Origin: Bdellovibrionales bacterium
GTDB lineage: Bacteria > Bdellovibrionota > Bdellovibrionia > Bdellovibrionales > Bdellovibrionaceae
Assembly (NCBI GenBank): GCA_027320785.1
Contig: DAHVKR010000040.1
Location: 1-8,322, forward strand
Direction of reading: 5' to 3'
DNA: 8,322 bases
The notes under the pieces: generated by a model
Database searches by the model: none
What the model was told of the DNA's origin: nothing
The model's input: the letters and a program-made list of their open reading frames with translations, nothing else
Shown: in pieces, positions 1-7,196 of the stretch
Layout of the letters: every line of letters starts with the position of its first letter
Position numbering within the stretch: the stretch's first letter is position 1
Made by a program: the position numbers and the translations under genes

Positions 1-26
1 AGGTATTAACCCGTTCGGCTCAAAAG

Positions 27-76
27 TGTTACCCATGTCTTCGGAATAATCTGTTACCTATGTGATCGGAATGGAC
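27..76. repeat. Two 25-bp direct repeats resembling an IS terminus (remnant)
   Basis: Two adjacent 25-bp units (27-51 and 52-76) match at 19 of 25 positions. Both begin TGTTACC, share ATGT at the same offset, and share TCGGAAT later in the unit. A third, degenerate copy may lie at about 5-20 (TTAACCC followed by GTTCGG). Repeated TGTTACC...CGG units are typical of the multiple terminal repeats of IS21- or IS481-like elements; this is recalled family knowledge, not a search result. Read inward from the TG end, the element would run rightward, but the tRNA gene begins 12 nt later and no transposase is present. This is therefore probably an orphan or truncated end. Confidence 0.4.
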
Positions 77-87
77 CGAATCGTTAT

Positions 88-163
88 TGGTAGGGAGTAC
101 AGGATTCGAACCTGCGACATCCACCTTGTAAGGGTGGCGCTCTACCAACTGAGCTAACTCCCT
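88..163 (-). tRNA. tRNA-Val (anticodon UAC)
   Basis: The reverse complement folds into a full cloverleaf of 76 nt. The acceptor stem AGGGAGT/ACTCCCT has 7 pairs, the D stem is GCTC/GAGC, and the anticodon stem is CCACC/GGTGG with loop CTTACAA. The T stem is GCAGG/CCTGT with one G-U pair, and the T loop is TTCGAAT. The anticodon at 128-130 reads TAC on the minus strand, so it decodes valine GUA and probably other GUN codons. The discriminator base is A and the 3' CCA is encoded in the DNA (88-90). No clear private promoter is visible in the 40 nt upstream, so it may depend on readthrough or on a promoter I cannot recognise. Confidence 0.96.
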
Positions 164-202
164 ATTCGAGCGCCAGAGCTTGATCACCCCAGCTTTTCAA
201 AC

Positions 203-230
203 GGAGCCGACTTTTTAAAACGCCGGCCCC
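203..230 (-). terminator. Candidate hairpin terminator after the secreted-protein gene
   Basis: On the minus strand, 13 nt after the stop codon, GGGGCCGGC (230-222) can pair with GTCGGCTCC (211-203) over 9 bp, including two G-U pairs, around a 10-nt loop. The stem is stronger as minus-strand RNA than as plus-strand RNA, where the G-U pairs become A-C mismatches; this points to the minus-strand transcript. The tract after the stem (GTTTGAAAAG) is a poor U-run, so termination may be partial and some transcripts may read through into the tRNA gene. Confidence 0.4.
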
Positions 231-243
231 TTCTTGGCAACAA

Positions 244-807
244 TTATTTTGTAGGATTGCAAGGATACTCAGTTCGATCTGAAACCTTGGTCATCGGGTA
301 ATTGTATTTTTTATTAGAATTCACAGGACTAATCGTCAAAACCATCACTTTGCCTTTAACAGGCTGCATGTATTGATTCTCGGGCAATTCCCGTGGGTTA
401 TAAAAACGAAGCATCATCTGATAGCGAGACTTGCTAGAATTAATGTAGGTCATCTGAGCTACAATTCTTGTGCTTCCAGAAATCGACTCAGTCGTTTTCT
501 TGCCCGTTTCTTCGACACCATAGCCTGTGGCGATAATATCGCAAGTGGTGGCGTCCTTCTCGGTAATGGCTAAAAAGCGTAGTGACTTATCGTTTTTATC
601 TTGGGTCACGCGAATGTAGAAGTAGCTTGTGACTGAATCTGGGCCAGATCCAATGGTCCAAACACCCTGAGCCGCAGACCATGAGAATGGCAACTCTTTA
701 GCCCATGGGAAAGGCACCCAGTTATCATTTTGGGGCCTATTTGCAGCAAAAGCTGGAAAAACCGTCCCCATCGAAATCAATATAGATATAACAGACTTAG
801 TCCACAT
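244..807 (-). CDS. Secreted protein of unknown function
   Basis: This 187-residue protein starts with a classical Sec signal peptide: Lys4, a hydrophobic run at about 6-18, and an Ala-Phe-Ala motif predicting cleavage after residue 21. There is no lipobox cysteine, so the mature protein of about 166 residues should be soluble in the periplasm or exported. The mature N terminus is rich in Trp, Pro and Phe (residues 30-50), followed by Gln-Gly-Val-Trp and alternating beta-like segments, which could be a small beta-barrel or lipocalin-like fold; that is only an impression. The two cysteines of the mature protein (89 and 183) could form a disulfide. The start codon follows a strong AAGGGGGG Shine-Dalgarno that overlaps the upstream gene's stop codon, 9 nt away. 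It is therefore probably translated from the same mRNA as the TPR/winged-helix gene. I do not recognise the family. Confidence 0.85.
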   Translation of the reverse strand: MWTKSVISILISMGTVFPAFAANRPQNDNWVPFPWAKELPFSWSAAQGVWTIGSGPDSVTSYFYIRVTQDKNDKSLRFLAITEKDATTCDIIATGYGVEETGKKTTESISGSTRIVAQMTYINSSKSRYQMMLRFYNPRELPENQYMQPVKGKVMVLTISPVNSNKKYNYPMTKVSDRTEYPCNPTK

Positions 808-816
808 GGTCCCCCC

Positions 817-1917
817 TTATTGCTCCATTAAGACTCTGGCTGATTTATTCATAAAATAACCATTTTTAGCTCGAAAAATGTACTTTGGTTTCTCGTAATC
901 TGGCTCAATCATCTTTCGAAGTCTCTTAATCGTCACATAGATTTTATTATCGTGAATAGCTGGATCATAAGGCTGTCTCCAGACATTTTCCACTAGGTAT
1001 TCCTTAGAAAAAACAGAACCAGGATTCTGAACAAAAAGCTTGAGCAAATCGAGTAATATAAATTGATTCTTGAAATCAACCTTGCCCAGTTTCTTTTCAA
1101 TCACAGCATTTTGAGCCTCATCAAAAATAAGATCAAACTGAGTCTGAGATTCAGCTCCAATTTTTTCAGCTAAACTCTTTGCCATTCTCGCTGTACGTGT
1201 AAAGTTTTGCGGATCAAGGCTTCGATTCAATAAGCTGATGTAAAAACGCGCCATTTCTTTATCGCCCGCTTCAGAGTAAATCCAGCCTAATAATCCGAGC
1301 AGACTTAAAGATGTTGAAGTATTTTTCGTTACCTTCAATAAGTCATAAGCTTTCCAAGCCACATCGATCGCTTCATCATATTTTTTAAGAATGCAAAGAA
1401 TTCGAGCATTCAACATGTACGTTGCCGCTTTTAAATCGGGAAGATCTAGAACCTGGAAAAAAACTTGAAGATTATAGATTTCCTTAAGGGCATCTTGCAT
1501 GCGACTTAGTGGCTCAAGAGTATATGTATTTGCGATCAGAAAAATAGCATAGCAAATATCTTTTTTATCATCTTTTTGCAGAGCTAAAGAGAGAGATTTT
1601 TGTCCGTAGTCCAAAGCTAACTCAGCTTGATTTCGATAATGAGCCGCAAGCCCTAATGTATAAAAAGTTTTAGCTGAGAGTTCGAAGCCCTCTTTTAATA
1701 CAAGATCTTGCAGTTTTTCTTTGGCATCCTGAATTTTGTCAAATTGCTCGCGTTCAGCATAAATACGAAGAAGAAGGTTTTGCGCTTCCAAATAGTTCTC
1801 AAAATCGCGCGCTGTAAAAAACAGGTTTGAAGCCTCAACTAACTTAGGTTCGGCCTGCTTCAGATCTCCTCTGTCGCAATAGAGTCGCCCTAATTCTAAG
1901 AGGGTGTTAGGTGTCAT
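817..1917 (-). CDS. TPR protein with C-terminal OmpR/PhoB-type winged-helix DNA-binding domain
   Basis: This is a 366-residue probable transcription regulator. Residues 1 to about 250 are almost entirely helical, with TPR-like helix pairs visible at about 5-34, 85-112, 166-194 and 206-230. Residues 270-358 match the OmpR/PhoB C-terminal effector fold: Asn-Pro-Gly...Phe-Ser-Lys-Glu-Tyr-Leu...Val-Trp (298-313), a recognition helix with Val-Thr-Ile-Lys-Arg-Leu-Arg-Lys (328-335), and a wing ending Lys-Asn-Gly-Tyr-Phe (351-355). There is no receiver domain, signal peptide or membrane segment, so it is likely cytosolic and controlled by a ligand or protein bound to the TPR part. SARP-type regulators combine the same two domains but place the winged helix first; here the order is reversed. 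The ATG is the first possible start, since an in-frame TGA lies six codons upstream; AAAGGG lies about 10 nt before it. The secreted-protein gene follows after 9 nt and is a likely operon partner or target. Confidence 0.85.
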   Translation of the reverse strand: MTPNTLLELGRLYCDRGDLKQAEPKLVEASNLFFTARDFENYLEAQNLLLRIYAEREQFDKIQDAKEKLQDLVLKEGFELSAKTFYTLGLAAHYRNQAELALDYGQKSLSLALQKDDKKDICYAIFLIANTYTLEPLSRMQDALKEIYNLQVFFQVLDLPDLKAATYMLNARILCILKKYDEAIDVAWKAYDLLKVTKNTSTSLSLLGLLGWIYSEAGDKEMARFYISLLNRSLDPQNFTRTARMAKSLAEKIGAESQTQFDLIFDEAQNAVIEKKLGKVDFKNQFILLDLLKLFVQNPGSVFSKEYLVENVWRQPYDPAIHDNKIYVTIKRLRKMIEPDYEKPKYIFRAKNGYFMNKSARVLMEQ

Positions 1918-1961
1918 GGGATTGTGGCCCTTTCATTTCATGTACTGTCAAGAAGGGCACC

Positions 1962-1990
1962 AAAATGTCAGAATCTGTTTTGAGGGTCAA
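1962..1990 (-). promoter_or_regulatory. Weak candidate promoter for the TPR regulator pair
   Basis: In the 225-nt gap between the regulator and lon, the minus strand has TTGACC (1990-1985), a 17-nt spacer and CATTTT (1967-1962). The -35 is close to the sigma-70 consensus but the -10 matches only 3 of 6 positions. It would give a leader of about 40 nt. A second TTGACA at 1952-1947 lies too close to the start codon to serve as an ordinary -35 box. The remainder of the gap, apart from the lon terminator, shows no gene or repeat I can recognise. Confidence 0.25.
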
Positions 1991-2063
1991 TGGGAAATAG
2001 TTGTTTAAGACAATATGTTACGGTGATGACTTTGCTGAGCACTCGATATGATTATTTTTTAGG

Positions 2064-2096
2064 CAAAAATAAGGACCCTGGTATGATCCAGAGCCC
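2064..2096 (-). terminator. Intrinsic terminator of lon
   Basis: On the minus strand, about 46 nt after the lon stop, GGGCTCTGG (2096-2088) pairs with CCAGGGTCC (2081-2073) over 9 bp with two G-U pairs and a 6-nt loop. It is followed directly by the U-rich tract TTATTTTTG (2072-2064). This is the standard layout of a rho-independent terminator, and it separates lon from the TPR regulator transcript. The plus-strand RNA would form a poorer stem and lacks a U-tract. Confidence 0.8.
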
Positions 2097-2142
2097 CCAT
2101 TTCCGCGTATTTTTCATTTAAGCGCATTTCACTCAGTGCCGC

Positions 2143-4596
2143 TTAGTGAGTGGCCGTGTGCGTGACCTGACCACTGTATTTCGCCATAATGCCAGCTTCA
2201 CGTGCTTTCGTGTTTTTAAACAGTTCTTTTGGCGATTTAATGTCTAAAGCATTAATCAACACCTGATCAACATGATCAACCAAAATCACCTTAAGCTCCT
2301 TCATCACTTCTTTTGGGATATCTCTTAAGTCCTTATCATTCTCCTTCGGACAAATGATAGTCTTAATTCCACCCCGATGAGCTGCTAGAATTTTCTCTTT
2401 GAGCCCACCGATTGCCATCACGCGGCCTCGAAGAGAAATCTCTCCAGTCATAGCCACTGTGCGCTTCACAGGTATCTTTGTAATGGCTGAAACAATCGAG
2501 GTCGTCAGAGCAATACCCGCAGAAGGGCCATCTTTAGGAACCGCCCCCTCTGGTAAATGGATATGAATATCAATGTTCGCAAAATACTCTTTATCCAAAC
2601 CAAAAAGTGGTCCACGAGATCTGACATAAGAAAGAGCTGCTGTACAAGACTCTTTCATCACATCGCCCAACTGACCCGTCACTGTAAATTTGCCTTTTCC
2701 TGGAACAACGCTGGCCTCAACAGCAAGAAGATCTCCTCCCACTTCTGTCCAAGCCATTCCATTCGTAAGCCCGATCTCATTTTTCTCTTCAATTTTTCCA
2801 AATTTGTATTTTTCAGGTCCTAAGAGCTCAACCAGCTTTTTAGGCGTTACAACATGAGCTTTGGCCACATCTTTTTTCTTCGCTTTTTTACCCTTCATCT
2901 CGGCTACAGCCTCTTCCATGACGATTTCTTTCGCCATTTTTCGGCATACATTGGCAATCTGTCTTTCCAGATTTCGCACACCCGCCTCTTTTGTATAGAA
3001 GCGGATAATGTAACGAATCGTTGCATCTGGAATACTAACTTTATAGTCAACCAAGCCATGATTTTCGATCTGCTTAGGTACCAGATAGTTTTTCGCTATA
3101 TGGAACTTCTCCTGCTCGATATAGCCCTCAAGAGAAATGATTTCCATACGATCTAAAAGAGGCCTTGGAACTGTATGAAGAGAGTTCGCTGTCGCGACAA
3201 ACATCACCTTCGACAAATCATAATCTAACTCTAAGTAGTGATCTTGGAAGTTATGATTTTGCTCCGGATCTAAAACCTCTAACATTGCCGCCGAAGGATC
3301 CCCACGGAAGTCATTGGCCATCTTGTCAATTTCATCCAAAAGAACAACGGGGTTTCCCTTATCGACTTTACGAAGAGCTTGCAGAATTTTACCTGGCATA
3401 GCACCTACGTAGGTTTTTCGATGCCCGCGAATCTCAGCTTCATCTCGAACCCCACCCAATGAAATTCGGGCAAACTGACGATTCAGAGATGTCGCGATTG
3501 ATCGCGCTAAAGATGTTTTACCCACTCCTGGGGGGCCTACTAAACAAAGAATCGGTCCCTTCACGGTGTTTGAGATTTTCAAAACAGCTAAGTACTCGAG
3601 AATTCTTTCCTTCACTTTTTCTAATCCCCAGTGATCATCATCCAGGATTTTTTGAGCCCGCTTGATATCGTGGCTTTCTTCAGAGTAATCCTGCCAAGGA
3701 AGTGCTAAAACCCAATCGATATAATTTCGAACAACTGTTGCTTCCGCTGACATCGGCGACATCATTTTTAGCTTTTTGATCTCTTTCATCACCTTGTCAT
3801 AGGCTTCTTTTGTCAGCTTTTTCTGCTTAGCTTTGTTTTCAAGATCTTGTAACTCAGCCTGATAATCGTCTTTCTCTCCAAGTTCTTTCTGAATGGCCTG
3901 CATTTGCTCGTTCAGATAGTATTCCTTCTGAGAGCGCTCCATTTGTTTCTTAACGCGTGTTCGGATTTTCTTCTCAACTTCAAGAATTTCAATCTCACCC
4001 GTCATGGTGTTCAGCAAATGCTCAAGACGTTTAACAGGATCTAATATCTCGAGGACTTTTTGCTTCTCCTCAAGCTTTAAATTCAATTGAGCTACGATAA
4101 TGTCCGCAAGCTCTCCCGTGCTATCAATAGAAGAAACTCTCATGAGAATTTCGGGCGGAATTCGCTTGTTGAGTTTAACATAGGTTTCAAATGTGTTTTT
4201 TACGGAGCGAATCAGGGCCTGTGCTTCAACAGCATTTTCAATATCCTCGGGGATCTCTTCAACTTGAACAGAGAAAAAGGAGTCATTGCTTGTAAAACTC
4301 TTAATTCGAGCTCTTCTTTTACCCTCTACTAGAACCTTGACTGTTCCGTCAGGTAGGCGAAGAAGCTGAATGATGGTTCCAATCGTACCCACCGTATAAA
4401 TATCTTTTGGTTCAGGGTTGTTGGTTTTCGCATCTTTCTGAGCTGCCAAAACAATATCCGTTTGCTTGCTCATGGCCTCTTCGAGTGCGTTAATTGATTT
4501 TTCCCGCCCTACAAATAATGGCATCATCATATGGGGGAAAATAATCAAATCCCTTAGCGGCAGTAAAGGTAACTGTTGTCCTTTGTTTTCACTCAT
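2143..4596 (-). CDS. lon: ATP-dependent protease Lon (LonA type)
   Basis: Lon is a cytosolic homohexameric AAA+ serine protease that degrades misfolded and selected regulatory proteins. All parts are present in 817 residues. The LON substrate-binding domain is at about 8-200, beginning Leu-Pro-Leu-Leu-Pro-Leu-Arg-Asp, and a charged coiled-coil linker is at about 205-280. The AAA+ module has Walker A GPPGVGKT (354-361), pore loop Tyr396-Val397, Walker B LLDEID (419-424), Arg483 in LDRMEII as the likely arginine finger, and Arg541 as sensor 2. The protease domain has Ser692 in PKDGPSAG and Lys735 in GLKEK; their spacing of 43 residues equals that of E. coli Ser679/Lys722. It is about 30 residues longer than E. 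coli Lon, partly through a Lys-rich insertion (568-576) before the protease domain and a C-terminal tail. The ATG has a strong GGGAGG Shine-Dalgarno 4 nt upstream. It has its own promoter region and terminator. Confidence 0.98.
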   Translation of the reverse strand: MSENKGQQLPLLPLRDLIIFPHMMMPLFVGREKSINALEEAMSKQTDIVLAAQKDAKTNNPEPKDIYTVGTIGTIIQLLRLPDGTVKVLVEGKRRARIKSFTSNDSFFSVQVEEIPEDIENAVEAQALIRSVKNTFETYVKLNKRIPPEILMRVSSIDSTGELADIIVAQLNLKLEEKQKVLEILDPVKRLEHLLNTMTGEIEILEVEKKIRTRVKKQMERSQKEYYLNEQMQAIQKELGEKDDYQAELQDLENKAKQKKLTKEAYDKVMKEIKKLKMMSPMSAEATVVRNYIDWVLALPWQDYSEESHDIKRAQKILDDDHWGLEKVKERILEYLAVLKISNTVKGPILCLVGPPGVGKTSLARSIATSLNRQFARISLGGVRDEAEIRGHRKTYVGAMPGKILQALRKVDKGNPVVLLDEIDKMANDFRGDPSAAMLEVLDPEQNHNFQDHYLELDYDLSKVMFVATANSLHTVPRPLLDRMEIISLEGYIEQEKFHIAKNYLVPKQIENHGLVDYKVSIPDATIRYIIRFYTKEAGVRNLERQIANVCRKMAKEIVMEEAVAEMKGKKAKKKDVAKAHVVTPKKLVELLGPEKYKFGKIEEKNEIGLTNGMAWTEVGGDLLAVEASVVPGKGKFTVTGQLGDVMKESCTAALSYVRSRGPLFGLDKEYFANIDIHIHLPEGAVPKDGPSAGIALTTSIVSAITKIPVKRTVAMTGEISLRGRVMAIGGLKEKILAAHRGGIKTIICPKENDKDLRDIPKEVMKELKVILVDHVDQVLINALDIKSPKELFKNTKAREAGIMAKYSGQVTHTATH

Positions 4597-4613
4597 GAAG
4601 CCTCCCTCAGTGG

Positions 4614-4642
4614 ATTATGGGTCGGCCTTCATTAAATGCAAG
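4614..4642 (-). promoter_or_regulatory. Candidate lon promoter, with overlapping sigma-70 and heat-shock-like boxes
   Basis: The minus strand just upstream of lon has TTGCAT (4641-4636), a 16-nt spacer and CATAAT (4619-4614), which suits sigma-70 (3/6 and 5/6 matches). In the same place CTTGCA (4642-4637), 15 nt and CCCATAAT (4621-4614) resemble the RpoH consensus of CTTGAA and CCCCAT-T. Either would start transcription about 10 nt before the Shine-Dalgarno, giving a very short leader. A second sigma-70-like pair lies further upstream: CATAAT at 4678-4673, preceded by TTTCCA with an 18-nt spacer. No start site can be chosen from sequence alone. Confidence 0.35.
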
Positions 4643-4690
4643 CCAACCTGCTTACTTTTATTATGATGTGAGTACAGGCCCTGTGGAAAG

Positions 4691-4718
4691 AAAAAAGTAC
4701 CAATTTAAACTGGACCCC
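4691..4718 (-). terminator. Candidate terminator after the response regulator
   Basis: On the minus strand, 43 nt after the response regulator stop, GGGGTCCAGT (4718-4709) can fold onto ATTGGTAC (4704-4697) with a TTAA loop and one bulged T. Six U residues follow (4696-4691). The stem is short and has a G-U pair, so the structure is marginal, but the stem followed by a U-run fits an intrinsic terminator. It would separate the clpP-clpX-response regulator transcript from lon. Confidence 0.45.
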
Positions 4719-4761
4719 AAACAGCTGACATAAAATGACTATAAGAATTATTTATTAACCT

Positions 4762-5181
4762 TTATATATGAAGGTGAATCCGCTCCAATAGAGCATTAAA
4801 TGACACCGGCTTAACAAGAACCTCTTCAGCGCCTTTTAATTTGGCAGACTTCAGGACGTTTATGTCTAGGTTTCCCGTGAGAGTGATCACAGGAATATGT
4901 TTAAAGTCAGGGCTCATCTTGACATTCGAAATTAAGTCGAGACCATCCTGACCTGGCATATGTAGATCTGTGATAATTAAGCTGATCGGATCTGTAGCCC
5001 CTTTCAGCCTCTGCATAGCATGCATACCATTGACAGCGGTTATTACACGAAAGCCCATCATACTAAGACGACTCTCGGTGATATCACGAACGCCTGCATC
5101 ATCATCAACAAGCAAAATATAATGGATTTTCTCTGATTTTTTTGTTGAAGCGTTTTCCGCTCCATCCTGCGAACGTACCAT
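4762..5181 (-). CDS. Single-domain (REC-only) response regulator
   Basis: This 139-residue protein is a CheY-like receiver domain with no output domain. The acidic pocket is Asp26-Asp27 (with Asp28), the phospho-acceptor is Asp72 in ITDLHMPGQDG, the switch threonine is Thr102 in VITLTG, and the conserved lysine is Lys124 in VLVKPVS. All residues needed for phosphorylation are present. A polar, charged extension of about 18 residues precedes the domain, and the protein ends a few residues after the last receiver helix. It should be cytosolic and act by binding a partner. It lies 81 nt downstream of clpX on the same strand and upstream of lon, which suggests a link to proteolysis, as for the ClpXP adaptor CpdR of Caulobacter; that link is inference. 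No histidine kinase is in the window. The ATG is the only plausible start before the domain. Its GGAG Shine-Dalgarno is 5 nt upstream and lies in a hairpin. Confidence 0.93.
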   Translation of the reverse strand: MVRSQDGAENASTKKSEKIHYILLVDDDAGVRDITESRLSMMGFRVITAVNGMHAMQRLKGATDPISLIITDLHMPGQDGLDLISNVKMSPDFKHIPVITLTGNLDINVLKSAKLKGAEEVLVKPVSFNALLERIHLHI

Positions 5182-5185
5182 ATAA

Positions 5186-5209
5186 ACTCCAGTATAGATC
5201 TACTGGAGT
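5186..5209 (-). promoter_or_regulatory. Perfect hairpin sequestering the response regulator Shine-Dalgarno
   Basis: On the minus strand ACTCCAGTA (5209-5201), a 6-nt loop and TACTGGAGT (5194-5186) form a perfect 9-bp stem that ends 4 nt before the response regulator ATG. The GGAG Shine-Dalgarno (5190-5187) is in the 3' arm and pairs with CTCC in the 5' arm. The folded mRNA would therefore hide the ribosome site. Other possibilities are a weak terminator for clpPX (the stem is followed by only TTTAT) or an operator for a dimeric protein. Confidence 0.6.
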
Positions 5210-5262
5210 ATTTTGGTCTATCTTTTCTCGATTTGATACATTAAAAATTATTTATCGAACCC

Positions 5263-6558
5263 TTATGCACTTTCGGCTGGATCACCTGGTTGGCGACCTG
5301 AGTTTGTCTCGGATTCGGCTTTGTAAACCAGAACAGGCTCGCCTTTTTGCAGAATCACATTTTCGTCAATAACGACTTCCTTCACATTTGTGCGTGATGG
5401 AATATCAAACATGATATCGAGCATAGATGTCTCAATAACACCTCTTAGACCTCGAGCACCCGTTTTGCGGCGAATAGCTGTTTCAGCAATGGCTTTCAGC
5501 GCCTTGTCTGTAAACTTCAAGTCAACACCTTCATAACTAAACAGTTTTTGATACTGCTTCGTGATCGCATTTTTAGGTCGAATAAGAATGTCGATTAAAG
5601 CGGCCTCATCAAGAGGATCTAAAACAGCAATTGTCGGTAGACGACCAATAAACTCAGGGATCAAACCAAACTTCACAAGATCATCTGGCTCAACTTTTCT
5701 GAGAAGATTGCTCTCTGGACCCACCAATTTTTCTTTGCTCGTTTTGATATCCGCGCCAATTCCCAAAGATTTATTTAAAGTTCGTCCTTCAATTTGTTTA
5801 TCAAGGCCCACAAAAGCTCCACCCACAATAAACAGGATATTGCTTGTATCTACTTGGATAAACTCTTGCTGAGGATGTTTACGCCCACCTTTAGGAGGAA
5901 GGTTCGCAACAGTTCCTTCTAAAATTTTAAGCAGAGCCTGCTGAACGCCCTCGCCACTAACATCACGAGTGATGGACGGGTTTTCAGACTTGCGAGAAAT
6001 TTTATCAATCTCGTCAACGTAGATAACACCTTTTTGAGCTTTTTCTATATCCCAATCAGCGGCTTGCAGAAGGTTGAGCACAACGTTTTCCACATCCTCA
6101 CCCACATAACCAGCCTCAGTCAAAGTCGTAGCGTCTGCCATCGCAAAGGGCACATTGAGAATTTTGGCAATTGTTTGTGCCAACAATGTTTTTCCCGATC
6201 CCGTTGGGCCAATCAAAAGAATGTTTGATTTCTGTAACTCAACATCCTGGCCCTTTTTGCTTCCAGTCGATGCATTTACTCTTTTGTAATGATTATGAAC
6301 GGCCACTGAAAGAGCTTTTTTTGCCTCTGTTTGCCCAATCACATATTCATCAAGATGAGCCTTAATCTCTGCAGGTCGAGGAACTTTTAAGGTTCCCTTT
6401 GAAGCGGTTTCTTTTTCCTTTTCTTCTACAATGATATCCGTGCAAAGATCTATACATTCATCACAAATGTATACTCCGGGTCCCGCGATCAACTTCTTAA
6501 CTTCTTTTTGACTTTTTCCGCAAAAACTACAACGAAGATTGCTGTTTAAAGTGCTCAT
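5263..6558 (-). CDS. clpX: ATP-dependent Clp protease ATP-binding subunit ClpX
   Basis: ClpX is the hexameric AAA+ unfoldase that recognises tagged substrates and feeds them into ClpP. The 431-residue protein is complete. Its N-terminal zinc-binding domain has Cys10, Cys13, Cys32 and Cys35, plus an extra Cys39. It is followed by Walker A GPTGSGKT (117-124), pore loop GYVGED (150-155), Walker B VIYVDEID (178-185), the [10 protein letters not shown] loop (198-207) and sensor 2 in GARGLR (367-372). The ClpP-docking loop reads Leu-Gly-Ile (265-267), where the usual tripeptide is Ile/Leu-Gly-Phe. The C terminus has a low-complexity polar tail (about 415-431). The ATG follows GAAGGA by about 7 nt. 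The gene starts 29 nt after clpP ends, which indicates a clpP-clpX operon, and no strong terminator separates it from the response regulator gene. Confidence 0.98.
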   Translation of the reverse strand: MSTLNSNLRCSFCGKSQKEVKKLIAGPGVYICDECIDLCTDIIVEEKEKETASKGTLKVPRPAEIKAHLDEYVIGQTEAKKALSVAVHNHYKRVNASTGSKKGQDVELQKSNILLIGPTGSGKTLLAQTIAKILNVPFAMADATTLTEAGYVGEDVENVVLNLLQAADWDIEKAQKGVIYVDEIDKISRKSENPSITRDVSGEGVQQALLKILEGTVANLPPKGGRKHPQQEFIQVDTSNILFIVGGAFVGLDKQIEGRTLNKSLGIGADIKTSKEKLVGPESNLLRKVEPDDLVKFGLIPEFIGRLPTIAVLDPLDEAALIDILIRPKNAITKQYQKLFSYEGVDLKFTDKALKAIAETAIRRKTGARGLRGVIETSMLDIMFDIPSRTNVKEVVIDENVILQKGEPVLVYKAESETNSGRQPGDPAESA

Positions 6559-6587
6559 CTATTTTCCTTCTACTTCCTGAGTTTCAA

Positions 6588-7196
6588 TTATTTATCAGTC
6601 ACTTTTCTAGATTCAACAATATGGTCCAAAAGCCCCAGAGACTTACCCTCTTCCGCGCTCATGAAATAATCTCGCTCCATCTTACTATAGAGCAAGTCAT
6701 AGCCAAGTCCCGTATGTTTTTCATAAATTTTCACGAGCTTTTCTTTTGTTTTAACAAGTTCCTTCGCGTGGATCTCAATGTCCGTGACTTGACCACCAAT
6801 TCCACCACCCCCGAGATGAGGTTGATGAATCATAATCCGTGTATTCGGCATACTATATCTTTTACCACGTGTACCAGACTGAAGAAGCAAAGAGCCCATA
6901 CTGGCTGCGGTGCCCATGCAGAAAGTAGCCACATCACACTTCACAAACTGCATCATGTCGTAAATAGCCAAACCGGCGGCAACGCTGCCACCTGGAGAGT
7001 TAATATAGAAATGAATGTCTTTCTCTGGATTATCGCTTTCAAGAAAAAGAAACTGCGCAATAATAGCATTGGCAACTTCGTCTGTTACAGCTGTCCCCAA
7101 AATCACAATGCGGTCTTTTAATAACCGAGAATAGATGTCATAAGAACGTTCGCCTTTAGATGTTTGTTCAATTACGTACGGAATAAGTGCTGACAC
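6588..7196 (-). CDS. clpP: ATP-dependent Clp protease proteolytic subunit ClpP
   Basis: ClpP is the tetradecameric serine peptidase that degrades proteins delivered by ClpX and related unfoldases in the cytosol. The 202-residue sequence has the full catalytic triad: Ser99 in MGTAASMGS, His124 in MIHQP, and Asp176 in MERDYFMS. The oxyanion-hole region SPGGSV is at 67-72. The Ser-His spacing of 25 equals that of E. coli, but His-Asp is 52 rather than 49. The extra three residues lie in a Gly-rich loop (127-135) just after His124. The start is GTG, supported by an AGGAG Shine-Dalgarno with a 5-nt gap and by the lack of any other start before residue 81. The short N terminus suggests little or no propeptide beyond the residues before the first strand. 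It is the first gene of the minus-strand cluster. Confidence 0.98.
   Translation of the reverse strand: MSALIPYVIEQTSKGERSYDIYSRLLKDRIVILGTAVTDEVANAIIAQFLFLESDNPEKDIHFYINSPGGSVAAGLAIYDMMQFVKCDVATFCMGTAASMGSLLLQSGTRGKRYSMPNTRIMIHQPHLGGGGIGGQVTDIEIHAKELVKTKEKLVKIYEKHTGLGYDLLYSKMERDYFMSAEEGKSLGLLDHIVESRKVTDK

Noticed and set aside
4640..4660. A sigma-54 promoter before lon, suggested by TTGGCTTGCA on the minus strand
   Set aside because: The GG and GC elements are too close together; the required spacing of about 10 nt between them is absent.
5186..5209. The inverted repeat as a clpX terminator
   Set aside because: The stem is good, but only TTTAT follows on the minus strand and ATTTTGG on the plus strand; both are weak U-tracts, and the exact overlap with a Shine-Dalgarno is a better explanation. 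Partial termination is not excluded.
5142..5372. A short plus-strand open frame spanning the clpX/response regulator gap
   Set aside because: It overlaps the ends of two well-supported genes on the opposite strand, has no good Shine-Dalgarno, and would use the hairpin region as coding sequence without any sign of selection.
6621..7121. A 166-codon open frame on the plus strand, antisense to clpP
   Set aside because: It lies wholly inside a clear clpP gene, has no domain-like pattern and no convincing ribosome site; its composition is what the complement of clpP produces.
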